From Bacteroidota bacterium (GTDB lineage Bacteria > Bacteroidota > Bacteroidia > 2-12-FULL-35-15): 55,009 nt of DNA. Below, piece after piece: positions 46,053-55,009 of this stretch (position 1 is the first letter of the stretch; each line of letters begins with the position of its first letter). Below the pieces are notes generated by a model. The model did no database searches and was not told the DNA's origin. It was given only the letters and a program-made list of their open reading frames with translations. Location: the NCBI GenBank assembly GCA_016707685.1, contig JADJHE010000028.1:1-55009 (forward strand), read 5' to 3'. Position numbers and translations under genes: made by a program.

Positions 46053-48490
46053 ATGAAAAAAGTAATTTCTTCTTTACTATGTATTGCTGCATTCGCTTCT
46101 TTTAGCAATGCTCAAACCTGTCAGCTCAATAAAAATCACCATGCAGTTGATTTAAGTTCAAAAGAAATGCGCGCAAGTAATTTGCGTAGCGATACCATTG
46201 ATGTATTAAACTATACCATCAACTTAAACATTACCGATTTTACAAATGCTACCATTGCTGGAAATACGCAAGTGAAATTTACACCCAAACAAAACGGAAT
46301 TACTGTTTTGAATTTGGATTTGTTAGAATTAATAATCGATTCAATCGAATTAAATTCAAACAACCTTACTTATACTTACAACGATACGTTGCTTGCTGTA
46401 AATTTAGGTACAACATTGAATGTAAATGATACTTCTATTGTTACCGTTTATTATCATGGTTCTCCGCAAGGCGATGCATCCAATTGGGGCGGATTTGATT
46501 TTGCAAGTGGCTATGCTTATAATTTAGGTGTTGGTTTTGCAGCTAATCCACATGTGTATGGTCGTGTTTGGTTTCCTTGCTTCGATAATTTTGTAGAGCG
46601 TTCTACTTATGAATTTAACATCATTACCAATGCTGGTAAAACATCTTATTGCAATGGTTATTTAGCACACGATACTACCGATGGTAGTGGTAATCGCACA
46701 CGTAAATGGATTATGAATGAACAAATTACAACTTACCTTGCATCGGTTGCAGTAGCGGCATACACACAAGTGAACCAAGTGTACAACGGAATTAATGGTC
46801 CTGTTCCAATTGTGTTAGCAGCATTGCCAGCAGATACCACTAATTTCAAAAACTCATTTGTGAATTTAAACAATGCATTGTCTACGTTCGAGAATCGTTT
46901 TGGTCCATACATGTGGAACAGAGTAGGTTATTGTTTAGTTCCTTTCAACTCTGGTGCCATGGAACATGCTACGAATATTGCTTATCCAAAAGCAACTGCG
47001 AATGGAACATTACAATATCAAACCTTGTATGCACATGAATTATCGCATCATTGGTTTGGCGATTTAGCAACTTGTCGTACTGCTGAAGATATGTGGTTGA
47101 ATGAAGGTTGGGCGCGCTATTGCGAATATATTTTTACTGAAGGTTTGAGTGGTTATCCTGCTTATTTAAATTCTGTTAGAACAACACACGAAGCAAATTT
47201 GCAATTTAACATTGTCAAAGAAGGCAACTTAACATTATCGAATATTCCACATGAATATACCTATGGTGATCATGTGTATGATAAAGGTGCTGATGTTGCA
47301 CATACGATGCGTGGCTACATGGGTGATAGTTTGTTTTTTCATTCCGTTAAAACCTATTTATCGCAGCACAATTATACCGATGTATCCAGTAACGATTTTT
47401 TGAATTCATTAACAGCAGCTTCTGGATTAGACATGAGTGATTTTTTTAACGACTGGGTAAACAATCCAGGTTGGTGCCATTTTTCAATCGATTCATTTAC
47501 TGTTGTTCCTCAAACAGGTAACTATCAAGTAACCGTTTCTCTAAAACAAAAATTAACTTCTGCACCCAATTATTATCAAAATGTTCCATTGAACATTACT
47601 TTCAAAGATGCCACATTTAATGAGTTTACATCGCAAGTTGTAATGAGCGGACAATTTGGAACATACACCATTACGGTTCCTTTTAATCCTGCTTTTGTGG
47701 CAGTGAACATGGATGAAAAAATTTCACATGCAGTTGCTCCTTTTTACAAAGTAATAAAAACTGCTGGTACACATAATTTTACGAATGCAAAAATGAATTT
47801 AATAGTAAACAGTATTTCTGATTCAGCATTTGTGCGCATCGAACACAATTACACTGCTCCAGATAGCATCAAAGCTTGGTATCAACCGTATCGTTTATCA
47901 CCCAACCATTATTGGAAAGTGGATGGTATTTTACCTGCAACATTTAAAGCCAAAGCAACTATTAGTTATGATGGCAGAACAACGGGTTTTTCAGGTAATT
48001 TATGGTTGGATAATTTATTGATTACAGGTTTTGAGGATAGCTTGGTTTTAATGCACCGCAAAAATGCTGCAGACGATTGGACTGTTTATCCTTATTATAC
48101 AAGAAATTATCAGGGTAGTAATAACGATAAGCGTGGTCAAATGGTAATCGATACGCTAGAATTAGGCGAATATGTATTAGCTATGCAAGATGCTACAAGC
48201 GTGGGAATAAATACCATTAGCACCAATAATTCAAACTCCATCAGTGTTTATCCAAACCCTGCCAAAAATGAAATAAAAGTAGATTTAAAAGTTTGGCAAT
48301 TAATGGAAACGATGCTGGTACTTATAGCATTATGGATTTACGTGGCAAATTGCTTTTAACAGGGAAATTAATAACGGGACAGCACTTGATGTCAATTGAT
48401 CTTTCGGCCTTGGCATCGGGCATGTACGTACTATCCGTTACTAAAAATAATAAAAATACAGCTCAACAAAAAATTGTAGTGCAACGTTAA
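46053..48490 (+). CDS. M1 family zinc aminopeptidase with T9SS sorting tail (frameshifted)
   Basis: About 812 residues. Start at 46053 gives signal peptide MKKVISSLLCIAAFASFSNA; an upstream in-frame ATG at 45990 is unlikely. M1 features: GAMEH (exopeptidase motif, usually GAMEN), zinc site HELSHHWFGDLATC and WLNEGWARYCEY with the third ligand Glu. C-terminal SVYPNPAKNEIKVDLKV opens the type A sorting domain; a missing T in the run at 48292-48294 breaks the frame, after which AINGNDAGTYSIMDLRGKLL and MYVLSVTKNNKNTAQQKI complete the tail. The enzyme is probably secreted by T9SS and digests peptides outside the cell. Confidence 0.9.
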
Positions 48491-48534
48491 ACAAAACTGT
48501 AAAGTAGTTGTTTATAGAACATTGCAGTATCATT

Positions 48535-50382
48535 ATGGGATATAAAAGCACACAAGAATGTATTGATGACCTCGAAAAAAATGGTCATTTGGTCCGTATC
48601 AAAGAGGAAGTAAGTTCCGATTTAGAGATGGCTGCTATTCATTTGCGTGTGTTCGAAAAAAACGGTCCTGCTATTTTATTTGAAAACATAAAAGGTTGCA
48701 ATTTCAAAGCTGTATCCAATCTTTATGGAGATGTAAACCGTAGTAAATTTATTTTCAGAGATACACTGGATAAAATTAAAGTGTTGGTTGATATTAAAAA
48801 CAATCCGCTCGAAGCCATCAAACATCCGCTAAAATATGCGAATGTTGCTCGAATTGCTTTTTCGGCATTGCCAAAAAAATCGCATTTTAACAATCCTGTT
48901 CTCAAAAATAAAACTACTATTTCGGCATTGCCACAAATTAAATGTTGGCAAAACGATGGTGGCGCATTTATTACTTTGCCATTGGTTTATACCGAAGATA
49001 TTGATCAGCCAGGTGTGATGCATTCCAATTTAGGAATGTATCGCATTCAGTTAAGTGGCAACAATTATGTAAAAGATAAAGAAGTAGGATTGCACTATCA
49101 ATTGCATCGTGGTATTGGTGTTCATCAAACAAAAGCCAACGCAAAAAATCAACCCTTGAAGGTGAGTATTTTTGTTGGCGGACCTCCATCCTTAACACTT
49201 GGAGCAGTGATGCCATTACCCGAAGGAATGAGTGAGCTTACCTTTGCAGGTGCATTGGGAAAACGTAGGATTCGATATACCTATGATGATGAAGGTTATG
49301 CAATAGCATCAGACGCTGATTTTGTAATCACCGGTGATGTGTATCCAAATGACAACAAGCCCGAAGGGCCTTTTGGTGATCATTTGGGTTACTATAGTTT
49401 AACTCATGATTTTCCTGTTATGCACGTAAAAAATGTTTATCATCGTGATGGTGCTATTTGGCCATTCACAGTGGTGGGCCGACCACCACAAGAAGATACC
49501 GCTTTTGGTAATCTAATTCACGACATTGCTGGTAATGCCTTACCACTCGAAATTCCAGGCTTAAAAGATGTACATGCTGTGGATGCCTCTGGTGTTCATC
49601 CTCTGCTTTTAGCAATTGGTAGCGAGCGTTACACACCGTATTACAACGAACGTAAACCACAAGAAATTTTAACCATTGCCAACCATATTTTAGGATCTGG
49701 ACAATTGAGTTTAGCAAAATATTTATTCATCATTGCTGGTGAAGACAATCCAGCATTAACCACACATGAAGTAGCTGATTATTTCAAACATGTGTTGGAA
49801 CGTGTGGATTGGACCAGAGATTTACATTTTCATACACGAACCACTATTGATACCTTGGATTACAGCGGAAGCGATTTAAACTCAGGAAGTAAGGTAGTGG
49901 TTGCTGTTGCTGGAGAAAAAAAGCGTGAGCTGGTAACCGAACTAGCAGGTGATTTTTCACTACCTCCAAATTTTAAAAATGCAAAAGTGGTAATGCCAGG
50001 AATCATTGCTGTTACAGCACCTGCCTTTACTGATGCAAAAACAGCGGAAGAAGAATTGGCAAAATTCACGGCCTATTTAAAAGAATACAATACCATTAAT
50101 TTGCGTGGATTCCCCTTGATTATTGTTTGTGACGATAGCGATTTTGTTGCCGAAAATTTGAATAATTATTTATGGGTAACATTTACACGTAGCAATCCAG
50201 CAAACGATATTTATGGCATTGGTAGCTTTACCGAAAACAAACATTGGGGCTGCAAAGGTTCATTGGTAATTGATGCACGCATTAAGCCTCACCATGCTCC
50301 ACCATTGGTTAAAAATCCTGAAATCGAAAAGCGTGTAGATGCTTTGGGCGAAAAAGGAAAATCATTGTATGGAATTATTTAA
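48535..50382 (+). CDS. UbiD family (prFMN-dependent) decarboxylase
   Basis: About 615 residues from ATG 48535 (MGYKSTQECIDDLEKNGHLV). UbiD signatures: NLGMYRIQLSGNNYVKDKEV, QLHRGIGVHQTKAN, FVGGPPSLTLGAVMPLPEGM, PNDNKPEGPFGDHLGYYS and the catalytic-site region VVGRPPQEDTAFGNLIHD. Length corresponds to the longer forms, including the group linked to menaquinone synthesis (TIGR03701-like). Substrate cannot be set from sequence; a quinone-pathway decarboxylation is likely. Followed by a strong terminator. Confidence 0.9.
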   Translation: MGYKSTQECIDDLEKNGHLVRIKEEVSSDLEMAAIHLRVFEKNGPAILFENIKGCNFKAVSNLYGDVNRSKFIFRDTLDKIKVLVDIKNNPLEAIKHPLKYANVARIAFSALPKKSHFNNPVLKNKTTISALPQIKCWQNDGGAFITLPLVYTEDIDQPGVMHSNLGMYRIQLSGNNYVKDKEVGLHYQLHRGIGVHQTKANAKNQPLKVSIFVGGPPSLTLGAVMPLPEGMSELTFAGALGKRRIRYTYDDEGYAIASDADFVITGDVYPNDNKPEGPFGDHLGYYSLTHDFPVMHVKNVYHRDGAIWPFTVVGRPPQEDTAFGNLIHDIAGNALPLEIPGLKDVHAVDASGVHPLLLAIGSERYTPYYNERKPQEILTIANHILGSGQLSLAKYLFIIAGEDNPALTTHEVADYFKHVLERVDWTRDLHFHTRTTIDTLDYSGSDLNSGSKVVVAVAGEKKRELVTELAGDFSLPPNFKNAKVVMPGIIAVTAPAFTDAKTAEEELAKFTAYLKEYNTINLRGFPLIIVCDDSDFVAENLNNYLWVTFTRSNPANDIYGIGSFTENKHWGCKGSLVIDARIKPHHAPPLVKNPEIEKRVDALGEKGKSLYGII

Positions 50383-50412
50383 GACGAAATAGAATTTATA
50401 AATAGTAATAAG

Positions 50413-50440
50413 AACGGAACCCAATGGTTCCGTTTTTATT
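50413..50440 (+). terminator. Intrinsic terminator of the UbiD gene
   Basis: 9-bp stem AACGGAACC/GGTTCCGTT (50413-50421, 50426-50434), loop CAAT, followed by TTTTTATTTTG. Confidence 0.87.
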
Positions 50441-50500
50441 TTGTATATTTATAAGTAAGGTATTGACTTAGTTATACCCAATCACCAAAAGAATTGCTGA

Positions 50501-53125
50501 ATGAAAAAGCAAATTAGTGCATCTTTTTTTTTCTTATTCAGTTATGCTATTTGTATAGCACAGTCATCTGCTTCTGCAATAATTCCATTTAAACAAAACA
50601 ACAAATGGGGCTTTTGTTACAATACATTGGATAGTATTGTTATAAAACCCTGTTTTGATGGATTCGAGACATTTAATGACAATGACAACCCAAGCCCAAA
50701 AGTTTATTACAAAGTGTATTCTTCCGACAAGGTGGGATTAGTAAACGAAAAAGGAAAACTCGTTCTAGATACCGTATATCAACTGTTAACCCTTTTTGGT
50801 GATGATACCAAAGGTGTAAATGCAGTGAACTTAAAATTAGGAATGTATGCCTATAAAAATAACTTAATGGGTGTATTCGATTTATCTGGAAAAATGCTTG
50901 TTCCTATTCAATATGAGTCGGTTGATTTAATTAGTGTTGACTGGCAGAATGAACTAAAAAATGTATATCAGCTAAAATTAAAGGATAGCATTTTTATTTT
51001 GGATAATTATTTTAATCCCTTGCTCCGAACATCGTTTAACAAGAATGAACATCCTGTGTTTAGGGCACACTATTTTGGTTATTGGGTTTATACGGTGAAT
51101 AAAGGCGGTCAAAAATGGGAAGGCTTGTTAAATAGTGCAGGGAAAGTGATTATCAAACCCATGCATTGTGGCATTTATCCTCAAGGAATATATGATAGGG
51201 AGGGCCAACCAACAAATACTTGGGATAAAACATTTGTTGTATCGGTACTCGATAAAAAAAATAAAACGCGCTACCAATCGCTAATGATGAATGAAAAAGG
51301 AAAACTTGGTAAACGATTTACATACATCGAAATGAATGGATTGAGCGATAGCTTGTTTTTAGTTTCTTATAAAAAAAGTGACCCTGTGATTTATAATCTC
51401 AATAGCAATGCTATTGTGAAGTATAATAATAGCAAGAAATATTACACATCATTTTTGATAAGTGACAAAGCCACTAAATTGTATACCATTTCACAAAATA
51501 GTAAAACAGCCATTATCAATGAAACAGGAAAAATTGTTTTGCCCTTTCAGTCGGATGGAGTTTATTCATTAGGCGATATGTATTTATTGAATAATTTTAC
51601 AATTAATGAATATCATTTTCATCCAGATGATACCACTTCATCTTCATTCAGCAATTTAGATTCAGTTTATTACTACAATACAAAAGGTGAGTTTTTATTC
51701 AAATACGATGTTAATACCATTGTAACAACGCATGTTAGTTCCAAAACTTATTTTAATGGAACTACGGTAATGAATTTTAAGGGTGATACATTGTTAGATG
51801 CAGGTAAAGGACAATTTACTCCACTAAATATATATGATCCAGACTTTAGTTCCGATACCTTGACCGGTATTGTTTACGATTATACCAAGCATCCCTATAA
51901 TGCCTATTTGTACAAAATCATGGACAAGGCAATCCTTGTCGATTCGGGACATGTAGGTGAATTTCCTGATTTATATTATAAAAGTGTGTTTGCGATAGCA
52001 ACTAAACCTTTAATTAATAAACCTTTTAACTTTGATAAAATTTACGACAAAAATTTAAATTTAGTTTTCAATGGAAGTTCAATCGAACGATTGAATTTTG
52101 GCTATGTTCTAAGTAATGATAGTTTGTCGGTTAGTTATGACAATAAATTAAAAGTGATTGCAAAAGATACTTGTACATTTATATGGCAAGTGGGCTATCC
52201 AAAACCAATTAAACAAAATGCACACAAATGCTTTTGTGTAATTGATGCCACTACGGGTGAAAAGGTGGAAGGTAAAAGATATTCGGAGTACGTGTACGGC
52301 ACTCCATATGCTTATTGGTCGTTTAGACGCGTTAAAATCAATAACCGTTATTATTTAACAAACGACAAATTTGAAATTTTGCATGAGTTGGATGATACGG
52401 TAACAGAAAATGGTGCTAAGTTTTGGGATAAATACATTACGAACAATTTATTTAGTTATCCAATGACTATTAAGCGTGCAATACCTATTTTAAATGAAGC
52501 TGAACACATTGTTGCTTTTCCTTATAATAAACCACATCCAGGATTTTTTATGACTCAAAAAGGGAAAACATATTCCTTGTACGATTCCTTGGGGAACCTT
52601 TGTGTGCGCAATGAACTCAGCGGAACCAATGCTAAATTAACGAATGAGTTTTTAAATTTAATTATGAATGGAGCATTTTTTAAAGGAGACACGCTGCATT
52701 GGTATACGAAAGAGGGACTAAAGAAAATTAGAATTAACGACAGCATTTACCATCGAAACTCGATTGATTTTCAACTAGGGAAGTTGATTAAAATTAGAAG
52801 AAAAGTAAATGCTCCCCAAATTGATTATCCAGGTTATTTTGATTTGTTGGATTTTAATGGAAATGTGGTGTATGACAGTATCCGTACCGATTATGTTTTT
52901 AATACCAAGTCCATTATTCTTACCAAAGATGATGTATATAAATTAATAGATAATACAGGAAAGGTATTGTATGAAGACAACAAGAAATTGGCCATAGGAA
53001 TTGATTACAATGGGAATGGTTTATCCCGTTTAATCCGACAGGATAATTATGAGTACTATCCTGGTGTGATTGTTTTTTATTTTAACAAGGATGGACAGCC
53101 AGTGTATGCAGGAGAAAAAAAATAG
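50501..53125 (+). CDS. Exported WG-repeat protein
   Basis: 874 residues. Signal peptide MKKQISASFFFLFSYAICIA. The N-terminal third has repeats of the WG (KWG) type: PFKQNNKWGFCYNTLDSIVI, KVGLVNEKGKLVLD, LMGVFDLSGKMLVPIQYESV, KWEGLLNSAGKVIIKP. The remainder is repetitive with the same style (GNVVYDSIRTDYVFN, GKVLYEDNKKLAIG). WG repeats form beta-propeller-like solenoids in bacterial envelope or secreted proteins; function unknown. No enzymatic motif and no sorting tail seen. Confidence 0.85.
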   Translation: MKKQISASFFFLFSYAICIAQSSASAIIPFKQNNKWGFCYNTLDSIVIKPCFDGFETFNDNDNPSPKVYYKVYSSDKVGLVNEKGKLVLDTVYQLLTLFGDDTKGVNAVNLKLGMYAYKNNLMGVFDLSGKMLVPIQYESVDLISVDWQNELKNVYQLKLKDSIFILDNYFNPLLRTSFNKNEHPVFRAHYFGYWVYTVNKGGQKWEGLLNSAGKVIIKPMHCGIYPQGIYDREGQPTNTWDKTFVVSVLDKKNKTRYQSLMMNEKGKLGKRFTYIEMNGLSDSLFLVSYKKSDPVIYNLNSNAIVKYNNSKKYYTSFLISDKATKLYTISQNSKTAIINETGKIVLPFQSDGVYSLGDMYLLNNFTINEYHFHPDDTTSSSFSNLDSVYYYNTKGEFLFKYDVNTIVTTHVSSKTYFNGTTVMNFKGDTLLDAGKGQFTPLNIYDPDFSSDTLTGIVYDYTKHPYNAYLYKIMDKAILVDSGHVGEFPDLYYKSVFAIATKPLINKPFNFDKIYDKNLNLVFNGSSIERLNFGYVLSNDSLSVSYDNKLKVIAKDTCTFIWQVGYPKPIKQNAHKCFCVIDATTGEKVEGKRYSEYVYGTPYAYWSFRRVKINNRYYLTNDKFEILHELDDTVTENGAKFWDKYITNNLFSYPMTIKRAIPILNEAEHIVAFPYNKPHPGFFMTQKGKTYSLYDSLGNLCVRNELSGTNAKLTNEFLNLIMNGAFFKGDTLHWYTKEGLKKIRINDSIYHRNSIDFQLGKLIKIRRKVNAPQIDYPGYFDLLDFNGNVVYDSIRTDYVFNTKSIILTKDDVYKLIDNTGKVLYEDNKKLAIGIDYNGNGLSRLIRQDNYEYYPGVIVFYFNKDGQPVYAGEKK

Positions 53126-53722
53126 TTACTTTCTTCTATTCTCATTAATAAAAATCTCCAATTCGTAAGCACGTTCCGATTTTACACAACTTCTAATGCG
53201 GGTAAAATTATCCAATAATTTATGGTCATCTATTCTAGGACCTCTCGAAGGACGTTCTTCAAACAATGGCAATAATAGATTGATGATTTCAGTAATGGTT
53301 TGTGCCGGAAAATTTTCTCTTTTGCCAAACACCGCATAATTTATAAATTGTTCACCATTGATAACATCATCTTCGCCAGCAACAGGTGCTAATTCATTTG
53401 CTCGTTTTATTATTTCATCCAAACGTTCACTAGAGTGTTCAATGTGCACTGGTTCCCAATAGTGCAGGCCAGCCATAAAATCGTCCCAAGAAACGGCTTG
53501 CACCCCATGTTGGTTGTTTTCAATCAATAACAATTCTCCATCTTTTGAAACACCATATAAAAAAGCATAATGCCAAGTGAATTTGCCTTTTGCACCAATC
53601 ATCTTTCTTCTGAAAATACTTCCTACATAGCAGTAGCCTTTACCATACTGACAACTGTACCTCGCCATTTTAGGCAGGAAACTCAATCTATAGCTTTCGT
53701 CTTTGCGTTGCAGTTCGTACAT
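53126..53722 (-). CDS. LRAT-like (NlpC/P60-fold) protein without the usual cysteine
   Basis: 198 residues, no signal peptide. Order fits LRAT/HRASLS-type papain-like proteins: FTWHYAFLYGVSKDG (catalytic His region), LLIENNQHGVQAVSWDDFMA, a middle helix and VINGEQFINYAVFGK, which parallels the NCEHFxxYxxYG active-site box. Here the Cys is Gly (GGT) and His is Gln. C-terminal extension EERPSRGPRIDDHKLLDNF is unusual. It may be a non-catalytic homologue. Stop is adjacent to the convergent WG-repeat gene. A TACCTTTG box lies 35-42 bases upstream (53764-53757). Confidence 0.7.
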   Translation of the reverse strand: MYELQRKDESYRLSFLPKMARYSCQYGKGYCYVGSIFRRKMIGAKGKFTWHYAFLYGVSKDGELLLIENNQHGVQAVSWDDFMAGLHYWEPVHIEHSSERLDEIIKRANELAPVAGEDDVINGEQFINYAVFGKRENFPAQTITEIINLLLPLFEERPSRGPRIDDHKLLDNFTRIRSCVKSERAYELEIFINENRRK

Positions 53723-53756
53723 GTATTCTTTTGTTTTTAATGGTAATTTTGTTGTG

Positions 53757-53764
53757 CAAAGGTA
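53757..53764 (-). promoter_or_regulatory. -7 element of the LRAT-like gene
   Basis: Minus strand TACCTTTG, a full TAnnTTTG match about 30 bases upstream of the ATG. No clear -33 TTTG at 19-20 bases. The rest of 53723-54008 shows no gene. Confidence 0.4.
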
Positions 53765-54008
53765 TCGTTTTTCCTGCTAATTCTGGCGGATATTAAATTC
53801 TTGATAGGAGGGAATACACCAATTGATTATTTTATGTAAATTTATACCTTCGGTAGTTCGAAGTTTTGCTCTCCGAAAAAGCGGAAAACAGAATAGGTTA
53901 AGTATGGATTAGTGGTTCGACTCCGTTTGGGTCCACCAATTCCAACTCGAATGAGAGACGTTGTTCCAGATGCTCTAAAAGTTATACTAACCCCAAAGCC
54001 TATGTAAT

Positions 54009-54518
54009 ATGAAACTACAATATTTAGTTTTATTCGTTTTGTTTGTTAACGCATGTAGCTCAAGTCCTTCGGATAAAAGTGAAAACAAAAAAGAGTTTAC
54101 CCTCAAAAAGAACGTTAAGAATGAAGAAATAACGAAGGATAGTTTGTTAAATAATATAACACCTATATGGAAAGTTGAGATGCTTGGAAATGGGGAAGAG
54201 GTTTTAGTGAAAGGAGATAGTATTAATTTTATAAAAGATGATTATCGACAATTGATAATTGCTTTAAATAAGAACAACAAAGTACAGATAGAATTTCAAA
54301 AAATTCGTGGTGATTGTATTTATGTTGAAATTATTAATAGCACATATTTTACACAAAGTATTGGCGATACCGGTGCTGATTGGTATTTAGTCTCACTCGT
54401 TTATACTTTAACTGAAAGTAAAAAATTTAATTATGTTTTTGTTAACTTTAAAGAAGGTGATCATGGAGGCTTGCCAGGTAAAAAATCAAGAAATTCTTTT
54501 AATTACAGGATACAATAG
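54009..54518 (+). CDS. Hypothetical lipoprotein
   Basis: 169 residues. Lipoprotein signal MKLQYLVLFVLFVNACSSSP with cysteine 16. Lys/Glu-rich linker, then a beta-rich domain (PIWKVEMLGNGEEVLVKGDS, KVQIEFQKIRGDCIYVEIIN) ending FVNFKEGDHGGLPGKKSRNS. Family not recognised. It lies just before an Rhs fragment, so an immunity role is conceivable but there is no direct evidence. Confidence 0.75.
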   Translation: MKLQYLVLFVLFVNACSSSPSDKSENKKEFTLKKNVKNEEITKDSLLNNITPIWKVEMLGNGEEVLVKGDSINFIKDDYRQLIIALNKNNKVQIEFQKIRGDCIYVEIINSTYFTQSIGDTGADWYLVSLVYTLTESKKFNYVFVNFKEGDHGGLPGKKSRNSFNYRIQ

Positions 54519-54619
54519 TAAAATAAATATTTCATGTTCATTGCTTTACATTTAAGATGAAAATTTGATAAAAAATAAAATGTTTTGAATTATGAACTAT
54601 AATTGACTGAAATGCCTAA

Positions 54620-55009
54620 AACAACTCTTTCTTGAATAGCACCTTCTACAGCTCAAGATATACAGTATATTCCAACTGGCTGTCCGCATTCGGAACTATT
54701 TTAGATAACCGGAACTTTGGAAATAGCCCGAGAGTTGGTTACCAAGGATCTGAAAAAGATAATGAGATTAAAGGTGATGGAAATAGTTACACTACTGAAT
54801 ATAGAATTTTAGACACTCGATTAGGCAGATGGTTGTCTATTGATCCTGAATTCCGAACACAACCTTGGGCAAGTTCGTATCTATCAATGAATAATAATCC
54901 TATTTGGAAGAATGACCCCAATGGAGATGTTGCGGAAAAATCTGAAGATGGAAAAAACAATGGCCCTGAAGATAAGCCCGCAGACAAAGGAAAAGAGATT
55001 GAAGTTTCA
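54620..55009 (+). pseudogene. C-terminal part of an Rhs/YD-repeat protein, 5' truncated, runs off the window
   Basis: The open frame from 54620 (after TAA at 54617) has no good start codon and reads YSNWLSAFGTILDNR, then GYQGSEKDNEIKGDGNSYTT and EYRILDTRLGRWLSIDPEFR, SYLSMNNNPIWKNDPNGD. This is the Rhs-core end (FG-x-L, FNGKE-like, RLGRWLSxDP, NNNPI, DPNGD) that precedes a variable toxin tip. The upstream YD repeats are absent, so it is an orphan fragment or separated toxin cassette. The remaining polar sequence after DPNGD (EKSEDGKNNGPEDK) begins the variable region and continues beyond the window. Confidence 0.8.

Noticed and set aside
53911..53938. tRNA-like 3' fragment (GGTTCGACTCC followed by GGGTCCACCA)
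   Set aside because: No matching 5' acceptor, D arm or anticodon arm; T stem pairs poorly. Possibly a remnant or coincidence.

Overview
This AT-rich window comes from a member of the Bacteroidota. The evidence is: several promoters of the phylum's TTTG-N19/20-TAnnTTTG type, mostly A-rich leaders without Shine-Dalgarno sequences, a type IX secretion (T9SS) C-terminal sorting tail on two proteins, a GWxTD-domain lipoprotein, SRPBCC, WG-repeat and tail-fibre-like proteins typical of the group, and Bacteroidota-type RpoB/RpoC sequences. I cannot place it below class.

Layout. 1-10.7 kb, mostly minus strand: tcdA (runs off the edge), a TatD hydrolase, an AIM24-like protein, the fused B12-dependent acyl-CoA mutase IcmF, a putative membrane aminopeptidase, a YdcF-like DUF218 protein (plus strand), a TPR/SpoIIE-type phosphatase and an NhaD antiporter. 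10.8-15.4 kb, plus strand: an NSS amino-acid transporter with a 44-residue MetS-like partner, a helix-hairpin-helix protein, apt and an acyl-CoA dehydrogenase. 15.4-30.7 kb: the information-processing block rpsU, xerC/D, hpf, tRNA-Thr-Tyr-Gly-Thr, tuf, tRNA-Trp, secE, nusG, rplKAJL, rpoBC, closed by a strong terminator. 30.7-36.8 kb: an Omp85-like protein, a two-gene nucleotidyltransferase module, rmuC, a GWxTD lipoprotein and rlmB. 36.8-41.5 kb, minus strand: an operon for exported proteins (fibre-like protein, lipoprotein, T9SS cargo, second lipoprotein copy). 41.5-55 kb: a GT-C-like membrane protein, a C1 protease and SRPBCC protein between inverted clusters of intergenic repeats, a DUF6265-like lipoprotein, an M1 peptidase with T9SS tail, a UbiD decarboxylase, a WG-repeat protein, an LRAT-like protein lacking the usual cysteine, a lipoprotein, and the C-terminal part of an Rhs protein running off the edge.

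Sequence quality matters here. About eleven single-base frame breaks interrupt otherwise well conserved genes, including four in rpoB and one in rpoC. rplJ has an in-frame TGA and rpoC seems to lack about 50 codons. Most breaks sit in short A or T runs, so I read them as residual sequencing or assembly indels and annotate each affected gene as one locus.

The least explained parts are the exported-protein operon with duplicated lipoproteins, the inverted repeat clusters around the C1 protease, the nucleotidyltransferase pair, the degenerate LRAT-like protein, the perfect Shine-Dalgarno in front of hpf, and the AACTTT-type heptad repeats in leaders of the rpo/ribosomal region.
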